A DNA stretch of 64,000 nucleotides from Selaginella moellendorffii (taxonomy: Eukaryota > Streptophyta > Lycopodiopsida > Selaginellales > Selaginellaceae): positions 1,175,938 through 1,239,937 of the forward strand of contig NW_003314280.1 of NCBI RefSeq assembly GCF_000143415.4, written 5' to 3'. The translations under genes were made by a program, and so were the position numbers. The first letter of the stretch is position 1. Each line of letters opens with the position of its first letter. Below, in pieces: positions 34,966 to 45,600 of this stretch. Under the pieces are notes generated by a model. That model did not search any database, was not told the DNA's origin, and worked only from the letters and a program-made list of their open reading frames with translations.

Positions 34966-35924
34966 TGATCAGCCATAAAAATCGTAAGTTGGGATTTCCA
35001 TTTGCTTGCGATTGAGTTTGCTTGAAAGGTTTTATAACGATTAAATATAAATTTAATCTTTTTTAATAATCACACCACAGAAATTACCAAAAAGCAAAAT
35101 ATCCTTTCATTTTTAATTAGTATTTTTTATTTATGTATATTAAATTATGTACCATAGTTGCTAAATATTTAAAATATTAATAATAAATAAGTTTTTAAAA
35201 TGATGAGAAAGAAATTTCCTTAGCTTTTGAAGTATATAATAGAAGCTTATATATATATATCAAATGCATTCTTTAGAAATATATATGAATCCTGTATAAT
35301 TATATTATTTCTGTAACTCTTTTTCTTGATACTTTTTATGTTAATAATAGCAACTGAATTAAATTGAAATGTTAAATGTGAAGATTTTGGATAATTATTA
35401 TTTTGTGGAAAATGTTTAAAATAAAATATGACAATTGCAATGAAAGAAGAGAAAGCGCTAAAACTTTTGGATCTTAATACTCCAGAAAATCAATTGCTAA
35501 TAAAACATTTAAAGCTCACAATACTCCGTTAGCGTGAAAAACCTTAAGATGGTTTATGATTAACTAACATTATATTTGGCTTAGTGCAACTGATTAAATA
35601 AAACAACTTGGGAAATATATTATTTATCTTTCATTTTTGTTTTGTCTGTATAATATAAATCACACTTTTCCTTTGAAACTTTGTAGTTAAACAGTATAAA
35701 AATGATTTTAAAAATGAATAAATACAAATTAGGTTTTCCTCAAATCAAAGTGTTGCTACACAAATGATTTCATGATTGGTTTCAAAAATGTAATTCAGAA
35801 AAAGGAAACTAATGATTAAAAAACTAAAATTACAATATCAATGGTTTAAACCAGGATGGTTATTGTTGAAACAAAAAGCACTCAAAATTACAAACAGCTG
35901 TTACAAAGAGCCCTAAACTTGGAT
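34966..35924. other. AT-rich intergenic spacer and TOM2A upstream region
   Basis: About 960 bases between two plus-strand genes. They are very AT-rich with runs such as TATATATATATC at about 35250; no gene is visible. The last 20 bases contain AGCCCTAAAC, a telo-box-like motif, 15 bases before the TOM2A start. Confidence 0.6.
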
Positions 35925-37125
35925 ATGGGGCGCGTGTGCCAGGGCTTCCTCCAATGCCTCCTCAAGCTCGTCAATTTCGTGCTCATCCTCCTCGGCATCG
36001 CGATGATCGTCTACTCCTTGTGGATGCTCAACGAGTGGCACTCCCGCCAGGAGCCATCGCATCCGCCGGCGGCGTCTCCTGCTCCGGAGCAGCTCCAGGA
36101 TCATCACCACGCGTTTCTGGCGATCGTGGCGGAGAAGGGGAATGGCTATCCTCGGGGCCCGGGTAGGGCTACGTGGATGATCGATCTAGAGCCAGCGATC
36201 ACGCTGGGGAAGAGTCTCCCGGCTCCCTGGTGAGTCTATCTGTTCGAGATCCCTTTTCTTTCTTGTCTCTTATCTCGCATTTGCAAGGTTCATCTATGCG
36301 TTCTTAGGAGTGGGAGCGATTGTTTTGGTGATCACTTGCACCGGCCATGTTGCTGCCGAGACTGCCAGTGGCTGTTGCCTTTGCTTCGTATCCATTGTTC
36401 TTTCTCTTGCTACTTCTTCCAGATTTTTTTTTTCTTGCTTCCTTGACTGCTAATCCAGTACACTTTGTTGTTGGTGGTGCTTTTGCTCGCGCAAGCTGTT
36501 CTAGCTGGATTTATCATCTTTGATAAGAACTGGGAGAAGGTACTAGCTCGTTTCTCTACTTCTTGGCTTTAAGACTCTCGTTCCTCACAGGCAGTTCCGG
36601 AAGATCCAACTGGCGAATTCGACAGGATCGCACACTTTATAAAGCGCAACTTCGCGATTTGCAAGTGGGTGGCTCTGGGAGTAATCATTCTTGAGGTAAT
36701 CACCGCGAGCTTTTCTTTTCTCTGTCGTTGTAGCTGAGAAACAAGATTGGCAGGCTCTCTCCTTGTTCTTGGCAATCGTCTTGAGGTCCGTGGCCTTGGG
36801 AGCCCAGAGAGGCTACGACAGTGACGATGACATGCCGGTGAGAAACACGAGGCAGCCTCTCTTGAACCGTCAGGCGACGCAGTCGAATGCAACTCCATCA
36901 GCTCCAGCCGAGAGCCGACCACCACGCAACGATGCCTGGAGCACCAGGATGCGAGAAAAGGTTGCTGCCAAATCTTTCTTTTTGCCTTGGCTGAGTTTTC
37001 AATCGCTCGTGTCGCAGTATGGCTTGGACACCGCCGAGTTCACGTACAATCCAGTGGATTCCAAGAGAGTTCCAGCGCAAAACCAGCCCCCTCCCGAGCC
37101 GAAGAGAGGATGTGTGATCATGTAA
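35925..37125 (+). CDS. TOM2A: TOM2A-like tetraspanin, 6 exons, 301 aa
   Basis: Exons: 35925-36229, 36288-36387, 36459-36539, 36591-36695, 36754-36960 and 37018-37125; the frame closes at 301 residues. I chose the ATG at 35925 rather than an in-frame codon at 35856, because [18 protein letters not shown] matches the usual family start. Four membrane segments are visible (about 13-36, 102-123, 136-155 and 185-210), with the family phrases [15 protein letters not shown] and [20 protein letters not shown]. Arabidopsis TOM2A is a tonoplast protein named for its part in tobamovirus multiplication; its normal job is less clear. The protein ends GCVIM, a CaaX box typical of farnesylated proteins, worth noting because tetraspanins are normally only palmitoylated. 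Confidence 0.9.
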
Positions 37126-37244
37126 ATACGTAGGATATTCGTGTTTCCACTGGCATATTCGTAACGTAATGCTTTTAGGGCTTAGAGAAAGAATATTCAC
37201 GGAATTTATAGAGCTTTCAAACTTTACAAGCTCGCGGATGCGTG

Positions 37245-39105
37245 CTAGCTGATCGCTGGAGGCATGTCCATGAGCGTCACTTCCGGGCTCTTGGAGAATT
37301 CATCGTCGCTGCTCAAGCCATCCTCGCTGACAGCATCGTCGGCCCTCTCGCGGAGCCACGGCTCGAGCGCTTCGTCCATGCGGCCCCCAAAAACCGGCTT
37401 GATGTAGCCCTGGTCCAGCCACCGGAACACGGCGTGTGGGACGGAGCGAGGACCCCAGTCGTCTTCTTCGTGGGAGTACTTGAGCTCGTGGGCTTGCAAA
37501 CTTGTCATCCTTGAGCTCGACGGGGGCGACGAGAGTCCCAGGAGTTTTAGCATCGGACCTGTGGAGCTCCCGAAGAGCAGGGTGGTGACGACGACGATGA
37601 ACAAGGTGGTGGTCTCTATAGCGCGGTTCTTCGTTGGTATGTTCACGGCTAGAGCGTACGAGACGGCGCCACGGAGGCCGCACAGCCACATCATCGATTT
37701 CATGGGTGTTGTTATCGGCCACCGCCTGGATCACAGTAAAGTTAAGCCATGGAAGACAAGTAGTTGAGACGAGAGCTTTTACCGTCCTTTGTTTGCCAGC
37801 CATGAGAGTGGAAAGATGTTGATGGCCCTCGAGATTAGACACAGGGGGATCGCTGAGAGTATGAGTCCTGTGTCGAACTTGTGGTCGAGCAGCACAACTT
37901 GCATTCCCAAGTATCCAAACACGAAGATCTCCGCCAGGAAAGATAGAGCCTCTAGCGCATACCTCGAACCGATTTTCGATGCCTGTGACGAGTTGTAGTA
38001 GCCGTAGTGAGCGTTACAGATGCCGCAGAAGAAAAGGGACATGATGCCGGAGAGTGACAGTAGCTCGCCGACGGCGTAGGCTACGTAAGCCGAGATGAGA
38101 ATGAAGGCCAGCTCGAACTTGGCGTATTCACTCTTGGAGTCTATGAACTTCAGCACCAGTGCACACAACAGCGATACCACAAAGCCCAAAGCCGTCGAGG
38201 CAACGCTGATGACACAAAACTGCACTGTATCACAATGAAAGAGAGCCCTGGTATCGTTGTACTTACTAGAAAAACATTGTATGCTTACCTATGGCAACAC
38301 CAATGGTCGAGAAAGTGAACTTTATATCCAGGAAAGACTCCTGTCAACCAGTGCTTGTTAAGTAACAATGATAAAAAGAAGAAAAAGCTTACAAAAGTCC
38401 GGAAGAGAACTATCGCGCTAGCATCGTTGACAAGGCTCTCGCCTAGAACAAGGTTGTACAGCAACGTAGGAGCATGAACGTCTGGATTGAGAAGAAAAAA
38501 ATGGATGTAAGCACCAATAGCAAACTCATCGTAGTACCTTGGAATATGGACAGCGTTGCCACGGGATCAATCGCGGATATGAGAGCTCCAAACATTAGAG
38601 AGTCCAGCAATGGCGCTTCCTTACTCAAGTGCCTGATGACACCGGCCAAGTAGAGGAAGTAAGTAAGGAGGCCATAAGCAAGAGCCGAGACAACCGTTCC
38701 AGCCACTGCGAAGAGCATGATCGTCGTGAAGTTGCGAAAAAAATCCTGAGAAGAAATCCAAGCAAAGTTCTTAGCGAGCTGGAGAATGCCAAGGAAGGCA
38801 TACCTTTCGTTTGAGGGAGTAGCCAGCATTGAAAATAATAATTGGAAGTAGCCAGTAGAAGAAAGCCTGGTTATCAAACGTGAGATTTCCGCCATCGAAG
38901 AAGAGCTTGGACAATCCTCCGAATAGAATGCCGAGAATCATCGCAGCGGCTGGAAGGCAAACGATTCATGAGCTCTGGGAAGAAAATTTCATTTCCACGA
39001 ACCTGATTCCGTCAAGTAGATGAACTGGTGCTTCTTCGCGAGGTACGCCACGAGCACGGCCACGATCATGAGCAGGCAGCAGAGGAGAATGTCTTCCATC
39101 GCCAT
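37245..39105 (-). CDS. CPA1-type Na+(K+)/H+ exchanger, 7 exons, 506 aa
   Basis: Exons: 39003-39105, 38804-38949, 38538-38745, 38393-38481, 38289-38340, 37783-38224 and 37245-37725; the frame closes at 506 residues. It has about a dozen hydrophobic segments and the exchanger hallmarks: the amiloride-site-like WLLPIIIFNAGYS, the ion-binding ISAIDPVATLS, LGESLVNDASAIVL, LSLSGIMSLFFCGI, LGMQVVLLDHKF and the arginine site CGLRGAVSYALA. Such proteins swap Na+ or K+ for protons. The pattern fits the intracellular (endosomal or Golgi, NHX5/6 or NHE8-like) branch better than the vacuolar one, but I cannot place it exactly. The tail is acidic and hydrophilic, about 100 residues long. It shares a 103-bp promoter with the next gene. 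Confidence 0.92.
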
Positions 39106-39208
39106 GGCGAGCGAAGTTGCGGGGACCTCGAGCTGGACGCATTCCCTGTTCCAATAAGCCCTAAATTATCTAAAAAGATTTTAGGGCTCCTCCCCTCTTC
39201 TTCCTCTC
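39106..39208. promoter_or_regulatory. 103-bp bidirectional promoter with inverted telo-box-like motif
   Basis: This short gap separates the start codons of the exchanger (minus) and the unknown membrane protein (plus). It contains AAGCCCTAAA at 39156-39165 and ATTTTAGGGCT at 39178-39188, an inverted pair with a spacer of about 12 bases. Both genes must find their promoter here or inside each other. Confidence 0.6.
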
Positions 39209-40215
39209 ATGTTTGCAGCCAAGGCGCTCAAGAGGTCCGGCGACGTGCTGCGCCTCCATCTCCGCGCCGCGGCGCATCGATCGTTCTCGTCGGCAGCCGC
39301 GCCTTGTTCCGATTGTAAGGTTTACAGCGATGCGAGCCGCGCATCGCGAGAGCTTTGGCTGAAATATTCCTTTGTTGCGCCTTGGCAGCAGCAGCCGCCG
39401 CCGCTGGATCAAATGCAAGCTCGAGGACTCTTCTCGGTGTTCTACGCGAGGCACAACAACAAGGTAAAGAAGAAGAAGAAATAATTCTCGAGAGAAAAAG
39501 CTTGTAAGAATTTCTTCCTCTGGTAGGAAGATTTCCATTCGCCTGTGGACTTCTCCATCCACTCCTACCGCCGAGAGAGGGCCGCCTTCTTCTCAACCAT
39601 GACTCCAAGGGAGCGTCAAAAGATCATGCTACAGGTACTTCAGTTCATCTCTCAAGTTTCTTTTCCAATCAAAATCTCCAGAGCTTCGATCGTCCAAAGT
39701 TTGGGTTGCATCTCCCAACGAGGAGCTCGACAAGACAAGCTTCATGATCTCGTCATGGATAAGGAAGTTGTGGGTGCCGACGCTGGCCGTGTTGACAGTC
39801 ATCCTGGGTTGGCAGTACCCGGTGAGCTTGGCCGTCAATCTGCTTCTCTTGGTCTGGAGCACAAAGCCAACTCCAGCGTCGATTCACATATGGCTTGAAG
39901 AGGTAGCGTCTTCCTTTTCTTCTCTTTCTCTTTTGACGTTTGATCGTTTGTTCTAGAGGCGAATGGAGGCAGCGATCCAGAAGCAAGGCCTAGACCGCTT
40001 CAAACACCAGGTAGAAAACTTGAAAGGAATACCTGAGCCTGACACTTGTGTGTGCTTGGCAGCTCAACTTCTCGCTAGTCAAGCACATCCAGGTGGAAGA
40101 CCATCTCCTCTTCTGCTTGGCCCGAGTGAGCGGCCTCACGGAGTCGATCGTGCTGCTTGGCTTTCTCGGCAACTGGTGGGTCTTGCACTCGTCCACGGTT
40201 TTCTTGAAATACTGA
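39209..40215 (+). CDS. Unrecognised membrane protein, probable mitochondrial import, 5 exons, 262 aa
   Basis: Exons: 39209-39463, 39527-39634, 39684-39902, 39957-40010 and 40063-40215; the frame closes at 262 residues. Exon 3 must start at CTTCGATCG (acceptor TCCAGAG, a two-AG site) to keep the frame. The N-terminus is rich in Arg, Ala and Ser with no acidic residues for about 30 positions, like a mitochondrial presequence. Then come VDFSIHSYRRERAAFFSTMT, MISSWIRKLWVPTLAVLTVI and a hydrophobic segment ending NLLLLVWSTKPTPASIHIWL, and a C-terminal part with LNFSLVKHIQVEDHLLFCLA and GNWWVLHSS. I do not know the family and assign no function. It faces the exchanger gene across a 103-bp promoter and converges on the PPR gene with a 93-bp gap. 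Confidence 0.75.
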
Positions 40216-40308
40216 GCTCTGTACATACGCAAAGAGTCACTTGTTCTGGAAGCACGGTCTCGTAAGAGTTATCTCTGCTGCTGGAATGTTAGAACATCTC
40301 TGAACGGC

Positions 40309-42030
40309 TTACTCTCGCGTTTCCATTCTGGCAGTAACATTCTCGGCCTCGGAGACTCTCCCAGTGCTTTTAAGCATCGCAACAACAGCCTCGTGCACAG
40401 CCACATCGATCTCTACTCCACTCTCTGACGCTTCCCGGAGCAGCGTGACAGCGTCGTCGGCTCTCTCAGCCTTGCAAATCCCATCTAGTAGAGCCCCGTA
40501 ACTCGCCGAGTCTGGCCGGCATTCCCTCTGTGGCATCTCCCTGAACAGCTCCAGAGCTCTTTCAACGCAGCCAATCCGGCAGAGCCCGGAGATGAGAGCG
40601 TTGTAAGTGACCGTCTGTGGCGATACGTCTCCCCGGATCATGTCCGAGAACACCTCGTCGGCTTCCAGACCCCGGCCAGCCTTGCCAAGGCCATCGATGA
40701 TCACCCAGTACGTAAGAAAGCTCGGCCTTGTGGATCCCGATAGCACCTGCTGGTAGAGCTCCATCGCTTCCCCGGCTCTCCCCTTCCTCAAAAGCCCATA
40801 CAAGAGGAGCGTATACATGGTCGCCGTCGGCTTTGCTCGTTTGCCATCCTCGAGCTTCCCTCGATCTTCCACAAGCCTCGGTTTGGAATGCGATTCCACC
40901 AAGCTCCGGAACGTTCGAACATCCGGCATTCTTCCCTTGGCCACCATCTTCTCCATGAACTTCCAAGCGTCATCCAGCCGCTGTGCGCTGCACAGCCCGT
41001 CCATGATCACGCTGTACGTGACAAAATCGGGCTCGCACTTCTCGTTTCCAGTCATCTCCTCGAAACCTTTGAGAGCCTCGTCCAGACGACCCGCCTCGCA
41101 GAACTTCCGAAGCACGTACGTGTGCGGCACCGCGTCGGGCTTGAAATGCTTCTCCTTCATCATCCTCAGGAGCTTCCACGCATCGCTCACCCGGCCACAC
41201 CGGCACAGGATCTCCAGAGCAACACCCAGGCACGGCATGTCGGGTATCTTGTCCTTGTCCACCATCTCCTGCGCGACTTTGGTGGCGTGATCCAAGCGCC
41301 CTTGCCTGCTGAGCTCGTAGATCATGGTGCTATACGTCGACGAATCCGGCTGGCAAGTCTCTTGCATCATCTGGTAGTAAGAAAACGCATCGTCCAGCTT
41401 CCCAGATCGCAGGAGCCCGTTTAGCAGCACGCTGTAGATCGCCGTCTTGGCCTCGATGCCACCCCGTCCTTGCATCTCGTTGAAGACCTCGCAAGCCTCG
41501 TCGATCCTTCCGGCGTCGCAGAGCCCCCGGACGAGCACCGTGTACGTGAAAGCATTGGGCTTGAACATCCGGCTGAAGCGCTTGAAGATGCCATATGCGT
41601 CCATGGATCGGCCACACCGGACGAGCGTCTCCAGCAGCTGGTTGGCGGAGGTGATGTCGTGCTTGAATCCATCCTGCCTCGCGGCCCAGACGAAGAAGCT
41701 CACGGCCTGATCGGGCAGCACGAGATGGCTCAGCACCAGGCACGCAATGCGTGTCGAGTCCCGGAGGTGTGAGACCAAGCGCTTGTCCAATCGCCCAGCC
41801 TTGACAGCGGCCACGATGGCCTCGGCATCCACCATCTCCGGCCGGATGGGATCCTTGGCCCAGTTGTACGCCGCCTTCTTCCCGCGAGCTTGGATCGCTC
41901 GATCCAGCCCTGCCACTGCGGTCTCCACGAGCTGGCTGCCGCAAAACGCTGCCAAGCAGCGAGCGCTGGAAAACCTGTATGCCTCCTCCCATCTCCATTT
42001 CCTGCCGAGAAAGAATGCCGCTACCTGCAT
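40309..42030 (-). CDS. P-class pentatricopeptide repeat protein, single exon, 573 aa
   Basis: This is an intronless ORF with a basic, Phe/Arg/Ser-containing N-terminus of the organelle-targeting kind. About eleven 35-residue P motifs run from near residue 150 to 550. Examples begin NAFTYTVLVRGLCDAGRIDE, FVTYSVIMDGLCSAQRLDD and TVTYNALISGLCRIGCVER. No S or L motifs, E domain or DYW domain are present, so it belongs to the P class. Such proteins bind organelle RNA and affect its stability, splicing or translation. One repeat in the middle (around VRTFRSLVESHSKPRLVED) is degenerate. Its start lies 59 bp after the stop of the mitochondrial rps14 gene on the same strand. The target transcript is unknown. 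Confidence 0.92.
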   Translation of the reverse strand: MQVAAFFLGRKWRWEEAYRFSSARCLAAFCGSQLVETAVAGLDRAIQARGKKAAYNWAKDPIRPEMVDAEAIVAAVKAGRLDKRLVSHLRDSTRIACLVLSHLVLPDQAVSFFVWAARQDGFKHDITSANQLLETLVRCGRSMDAYGIFKRFSRMFKPNAFTYTVLVRGLCDAGRIDEACEVFNEMQGRGGIEAKTAIYSVLLNGLLRSGKLDDAFSYYQMMQETCQPDSSTYSTMIYELSRQGRLDHATKVAQEMVDKDKIPDMPCLGVALEILCRCGRVSDAWKLLRMMKEKHFKPDAVPHTYVLRKFCEAGRLDEALKGFEEMTGNEKCEPDFVTYSVIMDGLCSAQRLDDAWKFMEKMVAKGRMPDVRTFRSLVESHSKPRLVEDRGKLEDGKRAKPTATMYTLLLYGLLRKGRAGEAMELYQQVLSGSTRPSFLTYWVIIDGLGKAGRGLEADEVFSDMIRGDVSPQTVTYNALISGLCRIGCVERALELFREMPQRECRPDSASYGALLDGICKAERADDAVTLLREASESGVEIDVAVHEAVVAMLKSTGRVSEAENVTARMETRE

Positions 42031-42089
42031 TCTCCTCTTATGTCCTCCTTGCTACCTAGCTAAAGAACCCTAAAATCCCTGAAAGTGAT

Positions 42090-42659
42090 CTACCACGATG
42101 CCTTGTAGAGCCCCATGAGCTCGTGGCGCCCGGCCATCTCCCGCAAGCAGATTCGCGACATTCTAAACTTGCGGTAGACCGATCGAGACCTGCCCGTGAT
42201 GATGCACCGGTTCCTCACCCGCGTGATGGAGCTGTTCTTGGGCAGCGCGTTGAGCTTGCTCTCGAAATATCGGCGGACCTCGAGCGGGAGATTGCGGTCG
42301 TGCGTCATCGCCTTGTACTGCATGCGCTCGTTCTCGTGCTCCGCGACGCACAGCCGGCGCTTGAAATCCCGGATCGCCTTGTTGTTCACCATGCGGCCGA
42401 TGCGCTTGAGATAGACGGGGCTCCGCTGCGACAGAAAGATCGGTGGAAATTTCGCCGCATCCTTGGCTTCGACAGCAGGGGCTGGAGAATCGCTAGCTGG
42501 AGAATCACTGGCTGGAGAAGAAGCTCCTGGAGCGGCCGCTTCTCCTTCTGCGGAGAGGATGCTCGAGCTTGTGAATGGCCGCGCCGACAAGAAGGATGAT
42601 CTAAGGCTGCCGCCGAGCAAGGACTGGTTCCATCGCGCGCTTCTCAGGAGGAATGCCAT
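42090..42659 (-). CDS. rps14: Mitochondrial ribosomal protein S14 (uS14m), nuclear-encoded, 189 aa
   Basis: The C-terminal ~100 residues are a bacterial/mitochondrial-type S14: RDFKRRLCVAEHENERMQYK, then RNRCIITGRSRSVYRKFRMS and RICLREMAGRHELMGLYKASW-like ending. Zinc-binding cysteines are absent, as in mitochondrial S14. The N-terminal ~85 residues are not part of S14. They begin MAFLLRSARWNQSLLGGSLR, a clear presequence type, and continue with a Ser/Pro/Ala/Asp linker containing the repeat SPASDSPASDSPA. This fits a gene moved from mitochondrion to nucleus that gained a targeting peptide. The gene has no intron. The ATG at 42659 gives a normal presequence; an in-frame ATG at 42710 would add 17 residues and overlap the stop of the upstream TMEM8-like gene by 11 bases. 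Confidence 0.93.
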   Translation of the reverse strand: MAFLLRSARWNQSLLGGSLRSSFLSARPFTSSSILSAEGEAAAPGASSPASDSPASDSPAPAVEAKDAAKFPPIFLSQRSPVYLKRIGRMVNNKAIRDFKRRLCVAEHENERMQYKAMTHDRNLPLEVRRYFESKLNALPKNSSITRVRNRCIITGRSRSVYRKFRMSRICLREMAGRHELMGLYKASW

Positions 42660-42699
42660 TGTCTCTTCCCTGTCAAGAACCCTAAACCAAAGCAAATCG

Positions 42700-45600
42700 C
42701 TAGCGTCCATTCATGAATGTGTCCGTTTCATCGGACGGTACAGCTTCGGGTGTGGTGCTCTCTTCGGGGATCACCGAAAAGAGCAAGAAAAATGCGCCTG
42801 TGTAGATACTTACGTGCCAGAGACTGAAACCAAGAACACCATCAACGGATCTACAAGGAAAAGATAGCTTTTTTCTTCTTACCTGTGCCAAATCCAATAG
42901 TTCCTCGCTGTTTCTTGTTTCCAGCATACTCCCGCGAATGCTACGATCATGACTCCGATTCCAACGTACGCCCAGACAAATCTTTGCCGGAGCTTCTTCA
43001 CGAGCGCGCTCCTTTGGAGCTCCAAGCTATACAACCTGGAAAAACCATGGAAGGTTTCACACGGATTTTAGTTTCTTGATCACGGGAGCTTCTCCTTGCT
43101 CACCTTATCGACTGCAACCGAAAGGGCTGGCATCGACGCAGCCTGTTTTGCCCCCACAGCTCCCACAACAGCCCGAGCAGAAGCACCGCCGCGCCAATTC
43201 CAATCACAAGGAGTGCGCTCCTGGCACTGAACACCAAAGCCAGTTAGTTCTTAAAGTTTGCTCAAACTTTGCGTCCTCTGGCACACCTTGTCCGATCTTT
43301 GTTCTTGGCAATGATGGCGGTGATGACCGCCGCAGCTACATGAAGCGTTGGTTTGGTAAGGCCAAGAACTTCCGCCAGATACAAGCATGTAAAGATCACG
43401 GCCAGGAAAGAGAGCCAGAAATCCAGGAACTGCAAGGCGAAAAGTTAGGAACTGTGAGCACAGTTTTAAGCTCTTGGCTTGCCTGCAATGTGTCGTAGGA
43501 CAGAGCACACCAGCCACCAGCGTCACAAGAGTGATAGATTGCACTAGCGATGCCGCTGGTCGTGTATATGAGCCACTCGGACATAGCCTACGTGACGAGC
43601 TTTTCAGCACAAAATGAATTCCTAAAGCAGATATGTCGAGCACCTTTTGACGAAGAGCCCAGAAGCTTGGAAAAGCAGCTGCTGCATTCGAGCCGACTAG
43701 AGCAGCAATCTGCAAGGATCTCGCTGAAACACACCGTTAAGATCCAAACTTATGTAGCCAAGCAAATGTAGACAAAATAGATGACAATTACCTGAAAGAC
43801 TCAAGAGTTTCTCCGAGCAATCAATCCCACCGTGTGTCCGGTCGCAGTTGCAGAAGCTGTAGCCAGCACACAACATCCGGCTAATGCATCACAAGAAGAA
43901 GGATTCTACCTGTAAAAACTCAAGCGACTGGCTTCGTATCTTGTGGTGCAAGATCCATGGTGCGAGCAAGAATCCACGCAGCCATGTAGATGCACCCGGA
44001 ACTTGAGAGCCGCTTCAACAGCTAGAGAATGTCTCACACCGATAGACCAGAATCCTTCCGCGGGGTACGTGACGTCGAAGGAGAGAGATTTGTTGTTCTT
44101 GGATGTGTGGCGAAAGTCCCAGCTTTCAAGCGTGGGATATCCTTTAAACCGAGCATAGGCCTCTATCAAACTTGCCTCGGGGAAGTGAACCTCGAAAGAC
44201 AAAACTGATCCAGCTGCACCATTTGGAACTTCCAGATTCAGATATAACCACCTCAACGTAGTATTTACAGCCTGCACATTTAATAACTTCCAAGAAAACC
44301 AGCCAGACTTGGTGCTAGTCTTCGTCGCTGGTAAAAAGCTTGAATCGAAAGGTGACTCGCTCGCCCTTGAAACAACTCTCTGTGAAGAAGAACTAAGATT
44401 AGTTTTCGACCATAAGAAACAAAGCTACCTCAAGCGGGATGGATGGCGAATTGCATCCAGCTCCACCGTATCCGGCCACACAATCCTGGATTCTCCAGAG
44501 TAGAGAAAAACACGAGTTTGAACCGCCTGTAGAATTGTCACCCGTCACACCTATGTACCACGCACCTTTCATAGGCGCCTCGATAACTAGCTGAGTCTGA
44601 TTGCCTGTAGAAACGTCACTAAGTTGAGGAAGAGCTTCATGTCTGGCAGCAAGCTTCATATCGGACACGGCAGCGTCAGTGTCGACCCTGATCTCCAAAG
44701 ATGACACCAAGTCCGGAATTTGAAGAAGGAAAAATGTCCACTCACCCCGAGCAACACAGTTCCCCAACAGAATTCTCCACGAAGAAGTGTTACCAGAAGC
44801 TTGCGATGTTCCATTGGCAATCCTCTCCACACCCGATACAGAAAACTCGCTGGAAGAGGAAGACGAGAGAACACTCACGCTCCGGTTACAGACCTCTCCT
44901 GCAAAATTGTCTTTGCAGACCGAAACTGCAACTTGCGCTTCAAAGTTATAAGTTGGTCCCCGTGAAATCTGTGAACAACGCAAGCAAGACATTGTAAACA
45001 AAAGAGAAAGACAAGCATTTATACGCTGACGCTTTTCTTACCATTGTAGACTGAGTCCGATGGGGACTTGGATCACTAAATGTTCCAATATATAATACTC
45101 CAGAAACTATCTGGAAACGTCAAAGAAACATTGTCAATGGAAGCGTAGACAGAGCGTAGAACATTACCTGTTCGTTCGTCATGTTGATGTGAACGGACTC
45201 TTGGAATAAAGCGCATTTCCCTGTCGTGGAAACATTACGTCTCTCCCCTGCCATCTTAATCGCTACCTCGAGGCTTTCCACTGTACCAACGATAAAAAGA
45301 GAAATCTACCAAAAGCTCGAATTGATCGCTTCCTCACCAGGCGCCGATGGCAGTGGAAGGCCGCCGAATTGGAAACAAACAAGAGGTCCACTCCCCTTTT
45401 CTTGCAAACAGACAAGGAAAAGTGGAAACTTGGCACGAAGTTCTCGGAAAAAATGCGATTTTTTCTACCTGGGACGTCCATCTCTTCTTGGTGAGGATGA
45501 TAGAGAGTACGGAGAAAGACACAGGAATCTCGGCTGCAGGAGAGAGAAAGAAAAAGATGGAGAGAAAGCATTGCAAATGATCTTCGTACCTCGAAAGTAG

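Noticed and set aside
34731-34976. Minus ORF rich in serine opposite the C2-protein tail
   Set aside because: It is the antisense of the GAA/GAG repeat that encodes the acidic tail.
40728-41772. Long plus-strand ORFs opposite the P-class PPR gene
   Set aside because: They are antisense shadows of a GC-rich coding frame. The minus frame shows eleven clear PPR motifs; the plus frames show none.
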